From: Phycisphaerae bacterium
Lineage (GTDB): Bacteria; Planctomycetota; Phycisphaerae; Phycisphaerales; SM1A02
Length of the DNA stretch: 39,651 bases
NCBI GenBank assembly: GCA_002709295.1
Contig: PAQL01000039.1
Location: 1 to 39,651, forward strand
Direction of reading: 5' to 3'
In this document: positions 27,308 through 35,010 of the stretch, in pieces
Layout: every line of letters starts with the position of its first letter
Numbering within the stretch: position 1 is the first letter of the stretch
Notes under the pieces: model-generated
Database searches by the model: none
What the model was told of the DNA's origin: nothing
What the model saw: the letters and a program-made list of their open reading frames with translations, nothing else
Made by a program: the position numbers and the translations under genes

Positions 27308-28707
27308 GCAGCGATTCCAGAAGACTTCTCGCGATCGCGGGCATCCTCGTCCTGCTGGTCTCGCTGGTGTTCGTCGCGAACGGATTCGAGCCCACCCTCG
27401 CGGCGAACATGGACGGCGCGGTGACGGCGAACGACTCGGCCTCGCCGGACCAGGAACGCGCGATCAACGGATTCACGCTCGCCCTCGGCTTCGTCATGCT
27501 GGGCGCATGGCTGCTCGGCGAACTCGCGGCCCGGATCGGGCTGCCCCGGGTGGTTGGCTACCTGTCGTTCGGAGTCCTTGCGGGACCGGGACTCCTTCCC
27601 ACCGCCTTCGGACTTCCCGCGCCGATCTCCGGAGGGGAACTCGATCTGCTCAAGCAGCTCGACGCCCTCGCGATCTCGCTGATCGCCCTCGTCGCCGGAG
27701 GGGAGATCAAGGTCTCCTTCCTGCGCGGCATGCTCGGTCGGATCGCGACCCTGCTCGGATTGCAGATCGGCATCATCCTGGTCGGGGTGGCCCTCGTCGC
27801 GTTCCTCCTCGTCCTGCCCTCGATCCCCTCCCTCCGTGAACTGCCGCTGTCCGCATCGATCCACCTCGCGTTGGCGATGGGCCTGCTCTGCGTGGCCAAC
27901 TCGCCCGCGATCGTGATCGCGATGATCAACGAGACCGGAGCCCGGGGCCCGATGTGCGACACCGCCCTCGCGGCGACGGTCTGCAAGGACCTCGTGCTGG
28001 TCATCCTGATCTCGATCCTTCTGGCCTTCGTTCCGATCGCCTTCGCGACCGAGACCGAGACCGGAAACATGGCGCTGGCCGGGGAGGCCGCCTGGCACCT
28101 GATCGGATCGATCGGTTTCGGGATGTTCGTGGGCGTGGCCATGCACTACGCGGCGCTCCGCATCGAACGGCAGATCGACGTCTTCATCGTGCTGTGCGGA
28201 TTCGCGATCGCCTTCGCGAGCAATGCCCTGCACTTCGCCCCCCTGCTCGTGGCCCTGGTCGCGGGCTTCACTCAGGCGAACATCTGGCCGGATCGAAGCG
28301 AACGCATGTTCCATTCGATCGAGAAGCTCCTGCTTCCGGTCTACTGCATCTTCTTCGCGACCGCAGGTGCGGGCATCCCCATCGACGCGGTCATCCAGCT
28401 CTGGCCGGTAGCCCTGCTCCTTGTCGCCACGAGACTCCTTCTCGTCTGGGCCGGCACCACCAGCGGCGCGAAGTTCGCCCGCCTCGATGTCGGCGTCCGG
28501 CCGTGGATCTGGACCGCCTTCACGCCGCAGGCGGGCGTGGCGATCGCCCTCGCGCTCGAGCTCGCCAACATCCTGGGCGATCGACCATTCGTGAGCGATC
28601 TCACGGCGCTGCTGCTGGCGGCGATAGCGATCAACGAGGTGCTCGGTCCTCTGCTCATGAAGTGGGGGCTGCAGCGTGCGGGCGAGGTGCCCGTTCCGGC
28701 ACGCTGA
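27304..28707 (+). CDS. CPA2-family Na+(K+)/H+ antiporter
   Basis: The 467-residue membrane protein has about 13 helices. A first helix (10-28) and a short extracytoplasmic segment precede the exchanger domain. Recognisable blocks are LGELAARIGLPRVVGYLSFGVLAGPGLLP, DALAISLIALVAGGEIKVSFLRG and VANSPAIVIAMINETGARGPMCDTALAATVCKDLVLVILISILL. The last is the CPA2 core, with Lys-Asp where Kef-type proteins have Gln-Asp. Further blocks are LLVALVAGFTQANIW and FTPQAGVAIALALELA. There is no TrkA-N (RCK) domain, so the EIIA and PII-like proteins may supply control. GTG 27304 overlaps the previous stop by 4 bp. Confidence 0.8.
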   Translation: MSSDSRRLLAIAGILVLLVSLVFVANGFEPTLAANMDGAVTANDSASPDQERAINGFTLALGFVMLGAWLLGELAARIGLPRVVGYLSFGVLAGPGLLPTAFGLPAPISGGELDLLKQLDALAISLIALVAGGEIKVSFLRGMLGRIATLLGLQIGIILVGVALVAFLLVLPSIPSLRELPLSASIHLALAMGLLCVANSPAIVIAMINETGARGPMCDTALAATVCKDLVLVILISILLAFVPIAFATETETGNMALAGEAAWHLIGSIGFGMFVGVAMHYAALRIERQIDVFIVLCGFAIAFASNALHFAPLLVALVAGFTQANIWPDRSERMFHSIEKLLLPVYCIFFATAGAGIPIDAVIQLWPVALLLVATRLLLVWAGTTSGAKFARLDVGVRPWIWTAFTPQAGVAIALALELANILGDRPFVSDLTALLLAAIAINEVLGPLLMKWGLQRAGEVPVPAR

Positions 28708-28748
28708 CCACGATCCCGTGATCTCCGCGGCCATCAAGCCCACGCCGA

Positions 28749-28754
28749 TACCCT
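28749..28754 (+). promoter_or_regulatory. -10 hexamer TACCCT, leaderless-type
   Basis: TACCCT is followed by seven bases (gcccgtc) and ATG 28762, with no Shine-Dalgarno sequence. It predicts a separate leaderless start for tatD despite the co-directional antiporter gene 54 bp upstream. Confidence 0.5.
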
Positions 28755-28761
28755 GCCCGTC

Positions 28762-29547
28762 ATGTTCGACACCCACTGTCACCTGACCTTCGACTGCTAC
28801 GAGGGACGGATCGAGGAGCTCCTCTCCGCCGCCCGGACCGCCGGGGTCCGCGGCTGCATCTCGATCTCGACCACCACCGGCGACCTCGATCGTCTCGTGG
28901 GGATCACCGACACCCACGACGGGGTCTGGTGTTCCGCGGGAGTGCATCCCCTCTACAGCGACAAGCCCATCGACTGGGAGGTCATGGTCCGGGCGGCCCG
29001 CCATCCCCGATGCGTCGCGTGGGGCGAACTCGGACTCGATCGACACTACGACCACCCTCCCCTCGACACCCAGCGTCGGGTCCTGGAGGAGCAGTTGGCC
29101 CGGGTCGAGGGCTGGACCGACGAGGGACTCTCCAAGCCCGTGGTCGTCCATTGCCGCGAGGCGTTCGACGATCTTCTTCCCGTGCTCGATGCATCGAGGC
29201 TGCCGAACGATCGATTCGTCTTCCACTGCTTCACAGGCGACGAGTCGGATGCCGGCAAGGTGCTGGACTTCGGCGGCTGGATCTCGTTCACCGGCATCGT
29301 GACCTTCGCCAACGCCCGGGAGGTCGCCACGGCCAGCGACCTGGTTCCCGAGGACCGGATCATGGTCGAGACCGACGCCCCCTTCCTGACCCCCGAGCCG
29401 CATCGAACCGTCCGCCCCAACGAACCTCGGTTCGTCGGTTGCGTGGCCGAGTTCCTGGCCCGCCGACGCGGGGTCGCCCCCGAGGAATTCGAGGCCGTGC
29501 TCGATCGCAACGCGGAACGATTCTTCGGCATCGAGATCCCGGCCTGA
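28762..29547 (+). CDS. tatD: TatD-family metal-dependent hydrolase
   Basis: The 261-residue TIM-barrel protein has all the TatD metal-site signatures. These are FDTHCHLTFD (His5, His7), WGELGLDRHYD, KPVVVHCREAFDDLLPVL, FVFHCFTGDESDAGKVLDFGGWISFTGIVTF and MVETDAPFLTPEP. Family members are cytoplasmic 3'-5' exonucleases or deoxyribonucleases linked to DNA repair. Despite the name, they are not part of the Tat translocon. Its position next to tatC is therefore a chance echo of the E. coli name, or a retained neighbourhood. A leaderless-type promoter precedes the ATG. Confidence 0.9.
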   Translation: MFDTHCHLTFDCYEGRIEELLSAARTAGVRGCISISTTTGDLDRLVGITDTHDGVWCSAGVHPLYSDKPIDWEVMVRAARHPRCVAWGELGLDRHYDHPPLDTQRRVLEEQLARVEGWTDEGLSKPVVVHCREAFDDLLPVLDASRLPNDRFVFHCFTGDESDAGKVLDFGGWISFTGIVTFANAREVATASDLVPEDRIMVETDAPFLTPEPHRTVRPNEPRFVGCVAEFLARRRGVAPEEFEAVLDRNAERFFGIEIPA

Positions 29548-29579
29548 ACGACCGACTCGGATTCAGGCCCGCTCCCCCG

Positions 29580-29585
29580 TACAAT
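29580..29585 (+). promoter_or_regulatory. -10 hexamer TACAAT, leaderless-type
   Basis: TACAAT matches five of six consensus bases and sits 8 nt before ATG 29594. GGGA just before the start is only a weak Shine-Dalgarno match. Confidence 0.5.
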
Positions 29586-29593
29586 CCGGGACC

Positions 29594-30763
29594 ATGGCAA
29601 CACCACCCAGGGAACGAGACCTCGCACAGGGCGTGATGAGCTTCGGCGATCACCTCGAGGAGCTGCGTCGTCGCGTGGTGCTCTGCCTGGTGGTCCCCCT
29701 CCCCGCGGCGATCCTCCTCTTCCTCGTCGCCCCCGACATCCGTGATCTTCTCACCGCTCCGGCGCTGGTCGCGATGGAGGCCAACGGCCTGCCCGCCCGA
29801 ATGCAGGCCCTCGGGCCCGCGGAGGTGCTCACCACGGATCTCAAGCTGAGCATCATCGGGGCGCTGGTGATCACCGCCCCGTGGATCGTGTGGCAGGGAT
29901 GGAAGTTCATCGAGCCGGGCCTGTACCGACAGGAGAAGCGGTTCGTCCGTTTCCTCGTCCCCGGCAGCGCGCTGCTCACCATCGCCGGCCTGGCCTTCCT
30001 CTACTTCGTCATGCTGCCGCTGATGCTGCAGGTGCTGATCAGCTTCGGCATCCCGGGTCCCGAGAACGCCTTCGGCATCCCCGATCCCGAGACTCGGATC
30101 GAAGCCACGGCCGCGGAGGGCGCCACCGTCATTCCGGTGCTCACGGACGCCCCGACGGATCCCGCCCCGGGACAGGCCTGGATCGATCCGGTGACCCGCT
30201 CGCTGATGATCGTGGTGCCCACCACCGCAGACGGCACCAGCTACGAACTCCTCTCCACTCCTCTGGGTCGGGAAGGGACGATCAGCCAGGAGTTCCGGCT
30301 CGGCGAGTACATCGGCTTCGTGCTCACGCTCGCCATAGCCATCACCATCGCGTTCCAGATGCCGTTGGTGATCGTGCTCATGGGATGGATCGGCATCGCC
30401 CAGCGTTCGTTCCTGACCAGAAACCGTCGATACGCCCTGCTGATCTGCGCCGTACTGGGCGCCATCCTCACCCCGGCCGACATCGTCAGCATGGTGCTGC
30501 TGTTCGTTCCCCTCTATCTCCTGTACGAGTTCGGAATCCTCCTTCTCGCGATCGCCCCCGCGGACAAGGTGGCCAGTGGAACACTGATCCCCGGCTTCGG
30601 AGGTGATGGTTCCCGGACTTCCGATGACGAGGACGAGACGACACATGGTTCGCATCCGGGACAGAGCGACTCGAAGGCCGGATCCGATGAGGTGAATTCG
30701 CCGCTCGATGAGGAGGACGATCCACCGACGTCCGATGACGACCCGAGACCGGGGGCGTCCTGA
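29594..30763 (+). CDS. tatC: Sec-independent translocase TatC with enlarged periplasmic loop
   Basis: TatC is the multi-spanning receptor of the Tat pathway that exports folded proteins such as ActB, whose leader has a twin-arginine-like motif. The 389-residue protein shows MSFGDHLEELRRRVV (residues 15-29), APWIVWQGWKFIEPGLYRQEKRF, FLYFVMLPLMLQVLISF, then FVLTLAIAITIAFQMPLVIVLMGWIGI and LLICAVLGAILTPADIVSMVLLFVPLYLLYEFGIL. Ordinary TatC is about 250 residues. Here residues ~155-230 are an inserted hydrophilic domain between the third and fourth helices, and the last ~50 residues are an acidic Asp/Glu/Ser tail. The identity is certain; the roles of the additions are unknown. Confidence 0.94.
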   Translation: MATPPRERDLAQGVMSFGDHLEELRRRVVLCLVVPLPAAILLFLVAPDIRDLLTAPALVAMEANGLPARMQALGPAEVLTTDLKLSIIGALVITAPWIVWQGWKFIEPGLYRQEKRFVRFLVPGSALLTIAGLAFLYFVMLPLMLQVLISFGIPGPENAFGIPDPETRIEATAAEGATVIPVLTDAPTDPAPGQAWIDPVTRSLMIVVPTTADGTSYELLSTPLGREGTISQEFRLGEYIGFVLTLAIAITIAFQMPLVIVLMGWIGIAQRSFLTRNRRYALLICAVLGAILTPADIVSMVLLFVPLYLLYEFGILLLAIAPADKVASGTLIPGFGGDGSRTSDDEDETTHGSHPGQSDSKAGSDEVNSPLDEEDDPPTSDDDPRPGAS

Positions 30764-30873
30764 GGATGCGATCCCGTAAACACATGAGATCGAGGTCCGG
30801 CACGAGATCGTCCGGATCCCGGGGTGGTGCCGACGGAAGCATCGCACGCGTCCGTCGCAGGAGAGTTCGTCAC

Positions 30874-31386
30874 ATGAGCAGGGTCCGAATCGCCACTCGC
30901 AGGCATCCCGAGGTCGAACCTCTCGATCTGCGGATGATGGAGCGTGCGATCGAACTCGCTCGTTCGGCCGCCGTCGCCGACGAGATCCCGGTCGGTGCCG
31001 TCATCTACCGGGGCGAGGAGATCCTCGCGGAAGCCGCGAACAACCGGGAGGCGACCGGCGATCCCACCGGCCACGCCGAACTCGTGGCCCTGCGCATCGC
31101 GGGAGAACGACTCGGCTCGTGGCGACTCGAGGGATGCTCGATGGCGGTCACGCTCGAGCCCTGCCCGATGTGCGCCGGCGCCCTCGTGAACGCCCGCCTC
31201 GGGCGACTGATCTACGGTGCCTTCGACCGCAAGGCGGGAGCCTGCTGCTCGCTCTTCCGGATACCGGAGGATCAACGACTCAATCACCGGGTCGAAATGA
31301 TCGGCGGGGTCGAGGAGGAGCGTTGTGCGGAACTGCTTCGATCCTTCTTCAGACGACGACGGGCGGAGAATCGTCAGGCGGGCTGA
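30874..31386 (+). CDS. tadA: tRNA-specific adenosine deaminase
   Basis: TadA converts A34 to inosine in the tRNA anticodon wobble position (tRNA-Arg ACG). From ATG 30874 the product has 170 residues. The zinc and catalytic motifs are GHAELVAL (His67, Glu69) and EPCPMCAGALVNARL (Cys97, Cys100), with GAFDRKAGACCSLF following as in the family. AGGAGA lies about nine bases before ATG 30874. The open frame also begins at ATG 30766, only 3 bp after tatC. That would add 36 Arg/Ser-rich residues with no family match, so I choose the internal start. Confidence 0.92.
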   Translation: MSRVRIATRRHPEVEPLDLRMMERAIELARSAAVADEIPVGAVIYRGEEILAEAANNREATGDPTGHAELVALRIAGERLGSWRLEGCSMAVTLEPCPMCAGALVNARLGRLIYGAFDRKAGACCSLFRIPEDQRLNHRVEMIGGVEEERCAELLRSFFRRRRAENRQAG

Positions 31387-31410
31387 ACCCCGATCGCCGC
31401 AGGCCGGACG

Positions 31411-31416
31411 TATCCT
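31411..31416 (+). promoter_or_regulatory. -10 hexamer TATCCT, leaderless-type
   Basis: TATCCT is followed by tccatc and ATG 31423, a 6-nt spacing with no Shine-Dalgarno sequence. The same hexamer precedes cydA at 32115, there with a leader. Confidence 0.5.
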
Positions 31417-31422
31417 TCCATC

Positions 31423-32037
31423 ATGATCGTCTGCTTCGACATCGGAGGCGTGCTCGTCCGCATCTGCCGGACCTGGGAGGAAGGCTGCCGGGCGGCCGGG
31501 GTGCCGGTCCGTCCCTTCGAAGACAAGTCGGATCAAGTGGAACGAAGACAGTCCCTGGTGGCGGCGCTTCAGCGTGGAGAGATCGAGGACGCCGACTTCC
31601 ACCGGCGTCTCAGCGATCTCTTCGAAGGGACCTGGAGCCCCGAGGAGGTCGCGCGCATCGACACCGCATGGCTGCTCGAGGCCTATCCCGGCACCCTCGA
31701 GCTCATCGGCGAACTCCATGATGCGGGAGTGCGCACCGCCTGCCTCTCCAACACCAGCGGAGGCCACTGGAGCGCTCTGCTCGAGTACGACAACGTCGCG
31801 GGTCTCGGCACCCGCCATGCGTCGCATCTGCTCGGCCTCGCCAAGCCCGATCCCCGCATCTACACCGAGTTCGAGCGACTGGTCGGCGTCGGGTCCGAGG
31901 AGATCCTCTTCTTCGACGATCTCGAGGCGAACGTGGAGGCCGCCGCCGCCGGGGGGTGGGATGCGGTGCGCATCGACCACGAGACCGACACCGCGGCGCA
32001 GATGCGGTCAGCCCTTCGGATCCGCGGCATCCTTTGA
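31423..32037 (+). CDS. HAD-family (YihX-like) phosphatase
   Basis: The 204-residue product is a HAD superfamily hydrolase. Motif I is CFDIGGVLV with nucleophile Asp6. The second Asp of the usual DxD is Gly8, as in the YihX/epoxide-hydrolase-N subgroup (DxG[N/G]V). Motif II is CLSNTSGGHW (Ser109-Asn110), motif III is LLGLAKPDPRIY (Lys141), and motif IV is ILFFDDLEANVEAA (Asp165-Asp166). A helical cap at ~18-85 fits subclass IA. The substrate, perhaps a sugar phosphate or haloacid-like compound, cannot be told. It lies 36 bp after tadA but has its own leaderless-type element. Confidence 0.87.
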   Translation: MIVCFDIGGVLVRICRTWEEGCRAAGVPVRPFEDKSDQVERRQSLVAALQRGEIEDADFHRRLSDLFEGTWSPEEVARIDTAWLLEAYPGTLELIGELHDAGVRTACLSNTSGGHWSALLEYDNVAGLGTRHASHLLGLAKPDPRIYTEFERLVGVGSEEILFFDDLEANVEAAAAGGWDAVRIDHETDTAAQMRSALRIRGIL

Positions 32038-32066
32038 ACGTTCATTCCATTTCTTTTGACGTTCAA
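32034..32066. promoter_or_regulatory. Paired palindromic operator-like element upstream of cydA
   Basis: TTGAACGTTCA (32034-32044) contains the perfect palindrome TGAACGTTCA. TTGACGTTCAA (32056-32066) is a near copy 22 bp further on, two helical turns away. The outer arms TTGAACGT/ACGTTCAA also form an 8-bp inverted repeat. It lies about 50 bp upstream of the cydA -10 (TATCCT, 32115-32120), fitting a dimer-pair regulator. An AT-rich stem with a 17-nt loop and no T-run makes a terminator for the HAD gene less likely. Confidence 0.5.
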
Positions 32067-32114
32067 GGGATCCTCGACCATGGACCGGGGCTGACTCGGG
32101 AGATCGATCACTGA

Positions 32115-32120
32115 TATCCT
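32115..32120 (+). promoter_or_regulatory. Probable -10 (TATCCT) of cydAB
   Basis: TATCCT lies 41 bp before ATG 32162, predicting a ~35-nt leader. GGTGG about four bases before the start is a weak ribosome site. No strong -35 is seen, consistent with activation from the upstream paired element. Confidence 0.4.
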
Positions 32121-32161
32121 GGGGTCGTCCGGAGGTCGCCCTCCCCGAGATTGGTGGTCCC

Positions 32162-33886
32162 ATGGATTTCCTGACAGACACCGAGATCATGTCGCGGATC
32201 CAGTTCGCGATCACGATCTCCTTCCACTATCTCTTCCCACCCATCACCATCGGACTCGGATTCCTCCTCGTCGCCATGGAGTGGAAGTGGCTTCGAACGG
32301 GCGATCCGGTCTGGGAGCGGACCGCCCGCTTCTGGACCTCGATGTTCGCGATCAACTTCGCCCTCGGGGTGGCGACCGGAATCGTGATGGAGTTCGAGTT
32401 CGGAACCAACTGGTCCGAATACTCCCGCTTCGTCGGGGACGTGTTCGGATCGATGCTCGCCGCAGAGGGGCTCTGGGCATTCTTCCTCGAATCGGGATTC
32501 CTCGCGATCCTGGTCTTCGGGTGGGACAAGGTCTCGCGCCGCTTCCACTTCTTCGCCACCCTGATGGTCTGCCTCGGCTCCACCTTCAGCTCGATCTGGA
32601 TCGTCATGGCGAACAGCTGGATGCAGACCCCCACCGGTTTCGCGGTGGAGCCGATGATCCGCGATGGAGTCCCCTGGATCATCGACGGCCAACCGGTCAA
32701 CCGTGCGGTCCTCACCGACTTCTTCGCCGCGATCCTCAACCCATCCTCGATCAACCGCATCACCCACGTCTGGGTCGGCGCGGCGACCATGGGTTCCTTC
32801 TTCGTCCTCTCCATATCCGCCTACTGGATCATCCGCGGTCGCCATCTGGCCGTGGCCACCAGGTCCTTCGGTCTCGCACTCATCCTGGCGGCGATCGGAA
32901 CCGTCGGAGCGATGCTGACCGGAGACGCCAATGCCCGAATGGTCGCGGTGCACCAGCCGGTGAAGCTCGCGGCCATGGAGGGGGTCTACGACACCACCGA
33001 CCAGATCGCCACTCTGACCATCGTCGGGATGCCCGATGATGCGGAATCGAAGATGGACTGGGAGATCGGTGTCCCCGGAGCCCTGACCGCGCTGGTCTAC
33101 CGTCGACTTCACGACAAGGAGGGCGACCCCCTCTCCATCCCGGGCCTGGACCTGGTGCCCGAGGACGATCGACCGATGACCGCGGTGGTGTACGCATGCT
33201 TCCACATCATGGTGGGTTGCGGGACGTTCCTGGTCGGCGTGGTCGGGCTCGGCATCTATCACTGGCTGCGAGGCACTCTCTGGAACACGAAGTGGCTCCT
33301 TCTGCTGTTCATCATCGGAGTCGCGCCGGCGGCGATCGCGAACCAGACCGGCTGGTTCACCGCGGAGACGGGTCGACAACCATGGGTGGTCCATCCGGCC
33401 AGTCCCCGGGTCGATCCCGACAAGGGAGCGATGAGCCCGTTGTGGCTGATCAACACCACCATGCCCGAGTCCGAGCAGGTCCGGTTGTGGACCCCCGGAG
33501 ATCCGGTCGACGATCTCGAGGGATGGCACTATCCCTACGGCAGGATGGTGGTCACCGACCAGAAGGGTGATCATCGCGTCCTGGAGGCGAACGTCGAACC
33601 CGGGGACGACGTCACGATCTCATACGACGGCACGAAGTCGATGCGGACCAGCGAGGGATTCTCCAAGGCCCTCCGCAGCGGGGCGGTGCTCTGGGCCTGC
33701 GTGATGTTCCTCCTCATCTACTTCATGCTGAGCATCCTCTGGATCATGGTTCTCAACCACAAGATCCACAAGGGTCCGGACGACTACACCCCGAGCGGCG
33801 GAGAGGGCGGACTGATCTCCGCGATGCGAAGAGCCCTGGGTGAAATCACCTCGATGACCGGACTGCGTGGAGGATCGTCACGGTGA
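32162..33886 (+). CDS. cydA: Cytochrome bd oxidase subunit I with periplasmic insertion
   Basis: CydA carries the three hemes and the quinol site of the high-affinity bd oxidase. It has 574 residues and about nine helices. Landmarks are ISFHYLFPPITIGLG (heme ligand His22), EFEFGTNWSEYSRFVGDVFGSMLAAEG, ITHVWVGAATMGSF, GDANARMVAVHQPVKLAAMEG and AETGRQPWVV (GRQPW at 403-407). In ordinary CydA, GRQPW runs directly into LRTxDAVS. Here about 80 residues (~411-492, mostly polar, VDPDKGAMSPLWLINTTMPE ... VTISYDG) are inserted before MRTSEGFSKALRSGAVL and the last helix. Its stop overlaps cydB by 4 bp. Confidence 0.95.
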   Translation: MDFLTDTEIMSRIQFAITISFHYLFPPITIGLGFLLVAMEWKWLRTGDPVWERTARFWTSMFAINFALGVATGIVMEFEFGTNWSEYSRFVGDVFGSMLAAEGLWAFFLESGFLAILVFGWDKVSRRFHFFATLMVCLGSTFSSIWIVMANSWMQTPTGFAVEPMIRDGVPWIIDGQPVNRAVLTDFFAAILNPSSINRITHVWVGAATMGSFFVLSISAYWIIRGRHLAVATRSFGLALILAAIGTVGAMLTGDANARMVAVHQPVKLAAMEGVYDTTDQIATLTIVGMPDDAESKMDWEIGVPGALTALVYRRLHDKEGDPLSIPGLDLVPEDDRPMTAVVYACFHIMVGCGTFLVGVVGLGIYHWLRGTLWNTKWLLLLFIIGVAPAAIANQTGWFTAETGRQPWVVHPASPRVDPDKGAMSPLWLINTTMPESEQVRLWTPGDPVDDLEGWHYPYGRMVVTDQKGDHRVLEANVEPGDDVTISYDGTKSMRTSEGFSKALRSGAVLWACVMFLLIYFMLSILWIMVLNHKIHKGPDDYTPSGGEGGLISAMRRALGEITSMTGLRGGSSR

Positions 33887-35010
33887 CCCCGGCGACCCTC
33901 GTGATCGGTGCGATTCAGGACGCCCTGCCGGCGGCCGAGATCCTCGCTCCGGACTGGATGGCCCATCTCTGGTTCATCCTCCTCTGCCTGCTGCTGACCG
34001 GCTATGCGGTCCTCGACGGCTTCGATCTCGGAGTCGGGATCATCCATTTCATGATCGGCAGGAACCGCCGGGAGAGAACCGTCCACACCAACGTGATCGG
34101 TCCCATATGGGATGGGAACGAGGTTTGGCTGGTGACCTTCGGCGGCGGACTCTTCGCCGCATTCCCGCTGGCCTACGGTTCGATCTTCAGCGCATTCATG
34201 GTCCCACTGGTGATCGTCCTGTTCTGTCTCATCACGAGGGCCACCTGCCTCGAATTCAGATCCAAGGCCGACAACCGGTGGATCGTTCTCGCCTGCGACG
34301 TGCTGTTCTCGCTCGCATCGATCGTGGCGACCCTCGTCCTCGGAGTCGCGACCGGGGCGGTCATGGAGGGCATTCCGATCGATCAGGCCGGGAATCTGGT
34401 CCTCGCGGGCCCCGCGGATGCTGCTCCCGGTCTCCTTGCGGAGATCACCTTCGCCCTGACACCATTCACCGTCTCCTGCGGTGTCCTCGCCCTGACCCTC
34501 TTCGCCCTCCACGGCGCGATGTTCCTCAACCTCAAGGCGACCGGGATCACCGAGCGACGGATCCGCCGCTCCTTCCCCCTGATGTACGTCGCGTTCCTGA
34601 TCTCGTTCCTTGTCGCGACCTTGCTGGCCTTCAGGGACGTGGACGCGGTGACCGGCCTGACCCCTCTGGGGATCGTCACGACGATCCTCAACGTGCTTGC
34701 GATCCTCAACCTCGCATGGGCCATGCGGGACCGGAGCAAGTGGCGATGCTTCCTCGCCAGCACCGTCATGGTCTCCGCGATGATCGTGCTCTTCGGGTCG
34801 ACCATCCACCCCAATCTGCTGGTGAGCACCCTGGATCCCGCCTGGAACATAACGATCCTCGACGCCGTCAGCACCCGGGCCACCCTTCTCACGATGTTCG
34901 TGGTGGTGGTGGTTGGAATCCCGTTCGTTCTGCTCTACACCGCCATGACCTACTGGACCTTCCGAGGCACGGTCTCCGCGGAGGACCTTTCGGAGGATCG
35001 GGCCGGATGA
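33883..35010 (+). CDS. cydB: Cytochrome bd oxidase subunit II
   Basis: The 375-residue partner of CydA has about nine helices. The family signature is LLLTGYAVLDGFDLGVGIIHFMIGRNRRERTVHTNVIGPIWDGNEVWLVTFGGGLFAAFPLAYG. LFCLITRATCLEFRSK, LTPFTVSCGVLALTLFALHGAMFLNLK and the C-terminal FVLLYTAMTYWTFRG follow. The start is GTG 33883, overlapping the cydA stop (GTGA). The stop overlaps the next small gene's ATG. No cydCD or canonical cydX is seen nearby. Confidence 0.94.
   Translation: MTPATLVIGAIQDALPAAEILAPDWMAHLWFILLCLLLTGYAVLDGFDLGVGIIHFMIGRNRRERTVHTNVIGPIWDGNEVWLVTFGGGLFAAFPLAYGSIFSAFMVPLVIVLFCLITRATCLEFRSKADNRWIVLACDVLFSLASIVATLVLGVATGAVMEGIPIDQAGNLVLAGPADAAPGLLAEITFALTPFTVSCGVLALTLFALHGAMFLNLKATGITERRIRRSFPLMYVAFLISFLVATLLAFRDVDAVTGLTPLGIVTTILNVLAILNLAWAMRDRSKWRCFLASTVMVSAMIVLFGSTIHPNLLVSTLDPAWNITILDAVSTRATLLTMFVVVVVGIPFVLLYTAMTYWTFRGTVSAEDLSEDRAG

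Noticed and set aside
28762-29547. TatD as a Tat translocon component because it neighbours tatC
   Set aside because: TatD family proteins are metal-dependent nucleases. The name is historical.
30766-30873. N-terminal extension of TadA
   Set aside because: The added residues are Arg/Ser-rich with no family match, and AGGAGA precedes the internal ATG 30874.
32034-32066. Terminator of the HAD gene
   Set aside because: The stem is AT-rich with a 17-nt loop and no T-run. The paired palindromes with 22-bp spacing fit an operator better.
32108-33574. Long minus-strand frame opposite cydA
   Set aside because: CydA heme and quinol motifs are intact on the plus strand. The opposite frame is His/Asp/Gly low-complexity.
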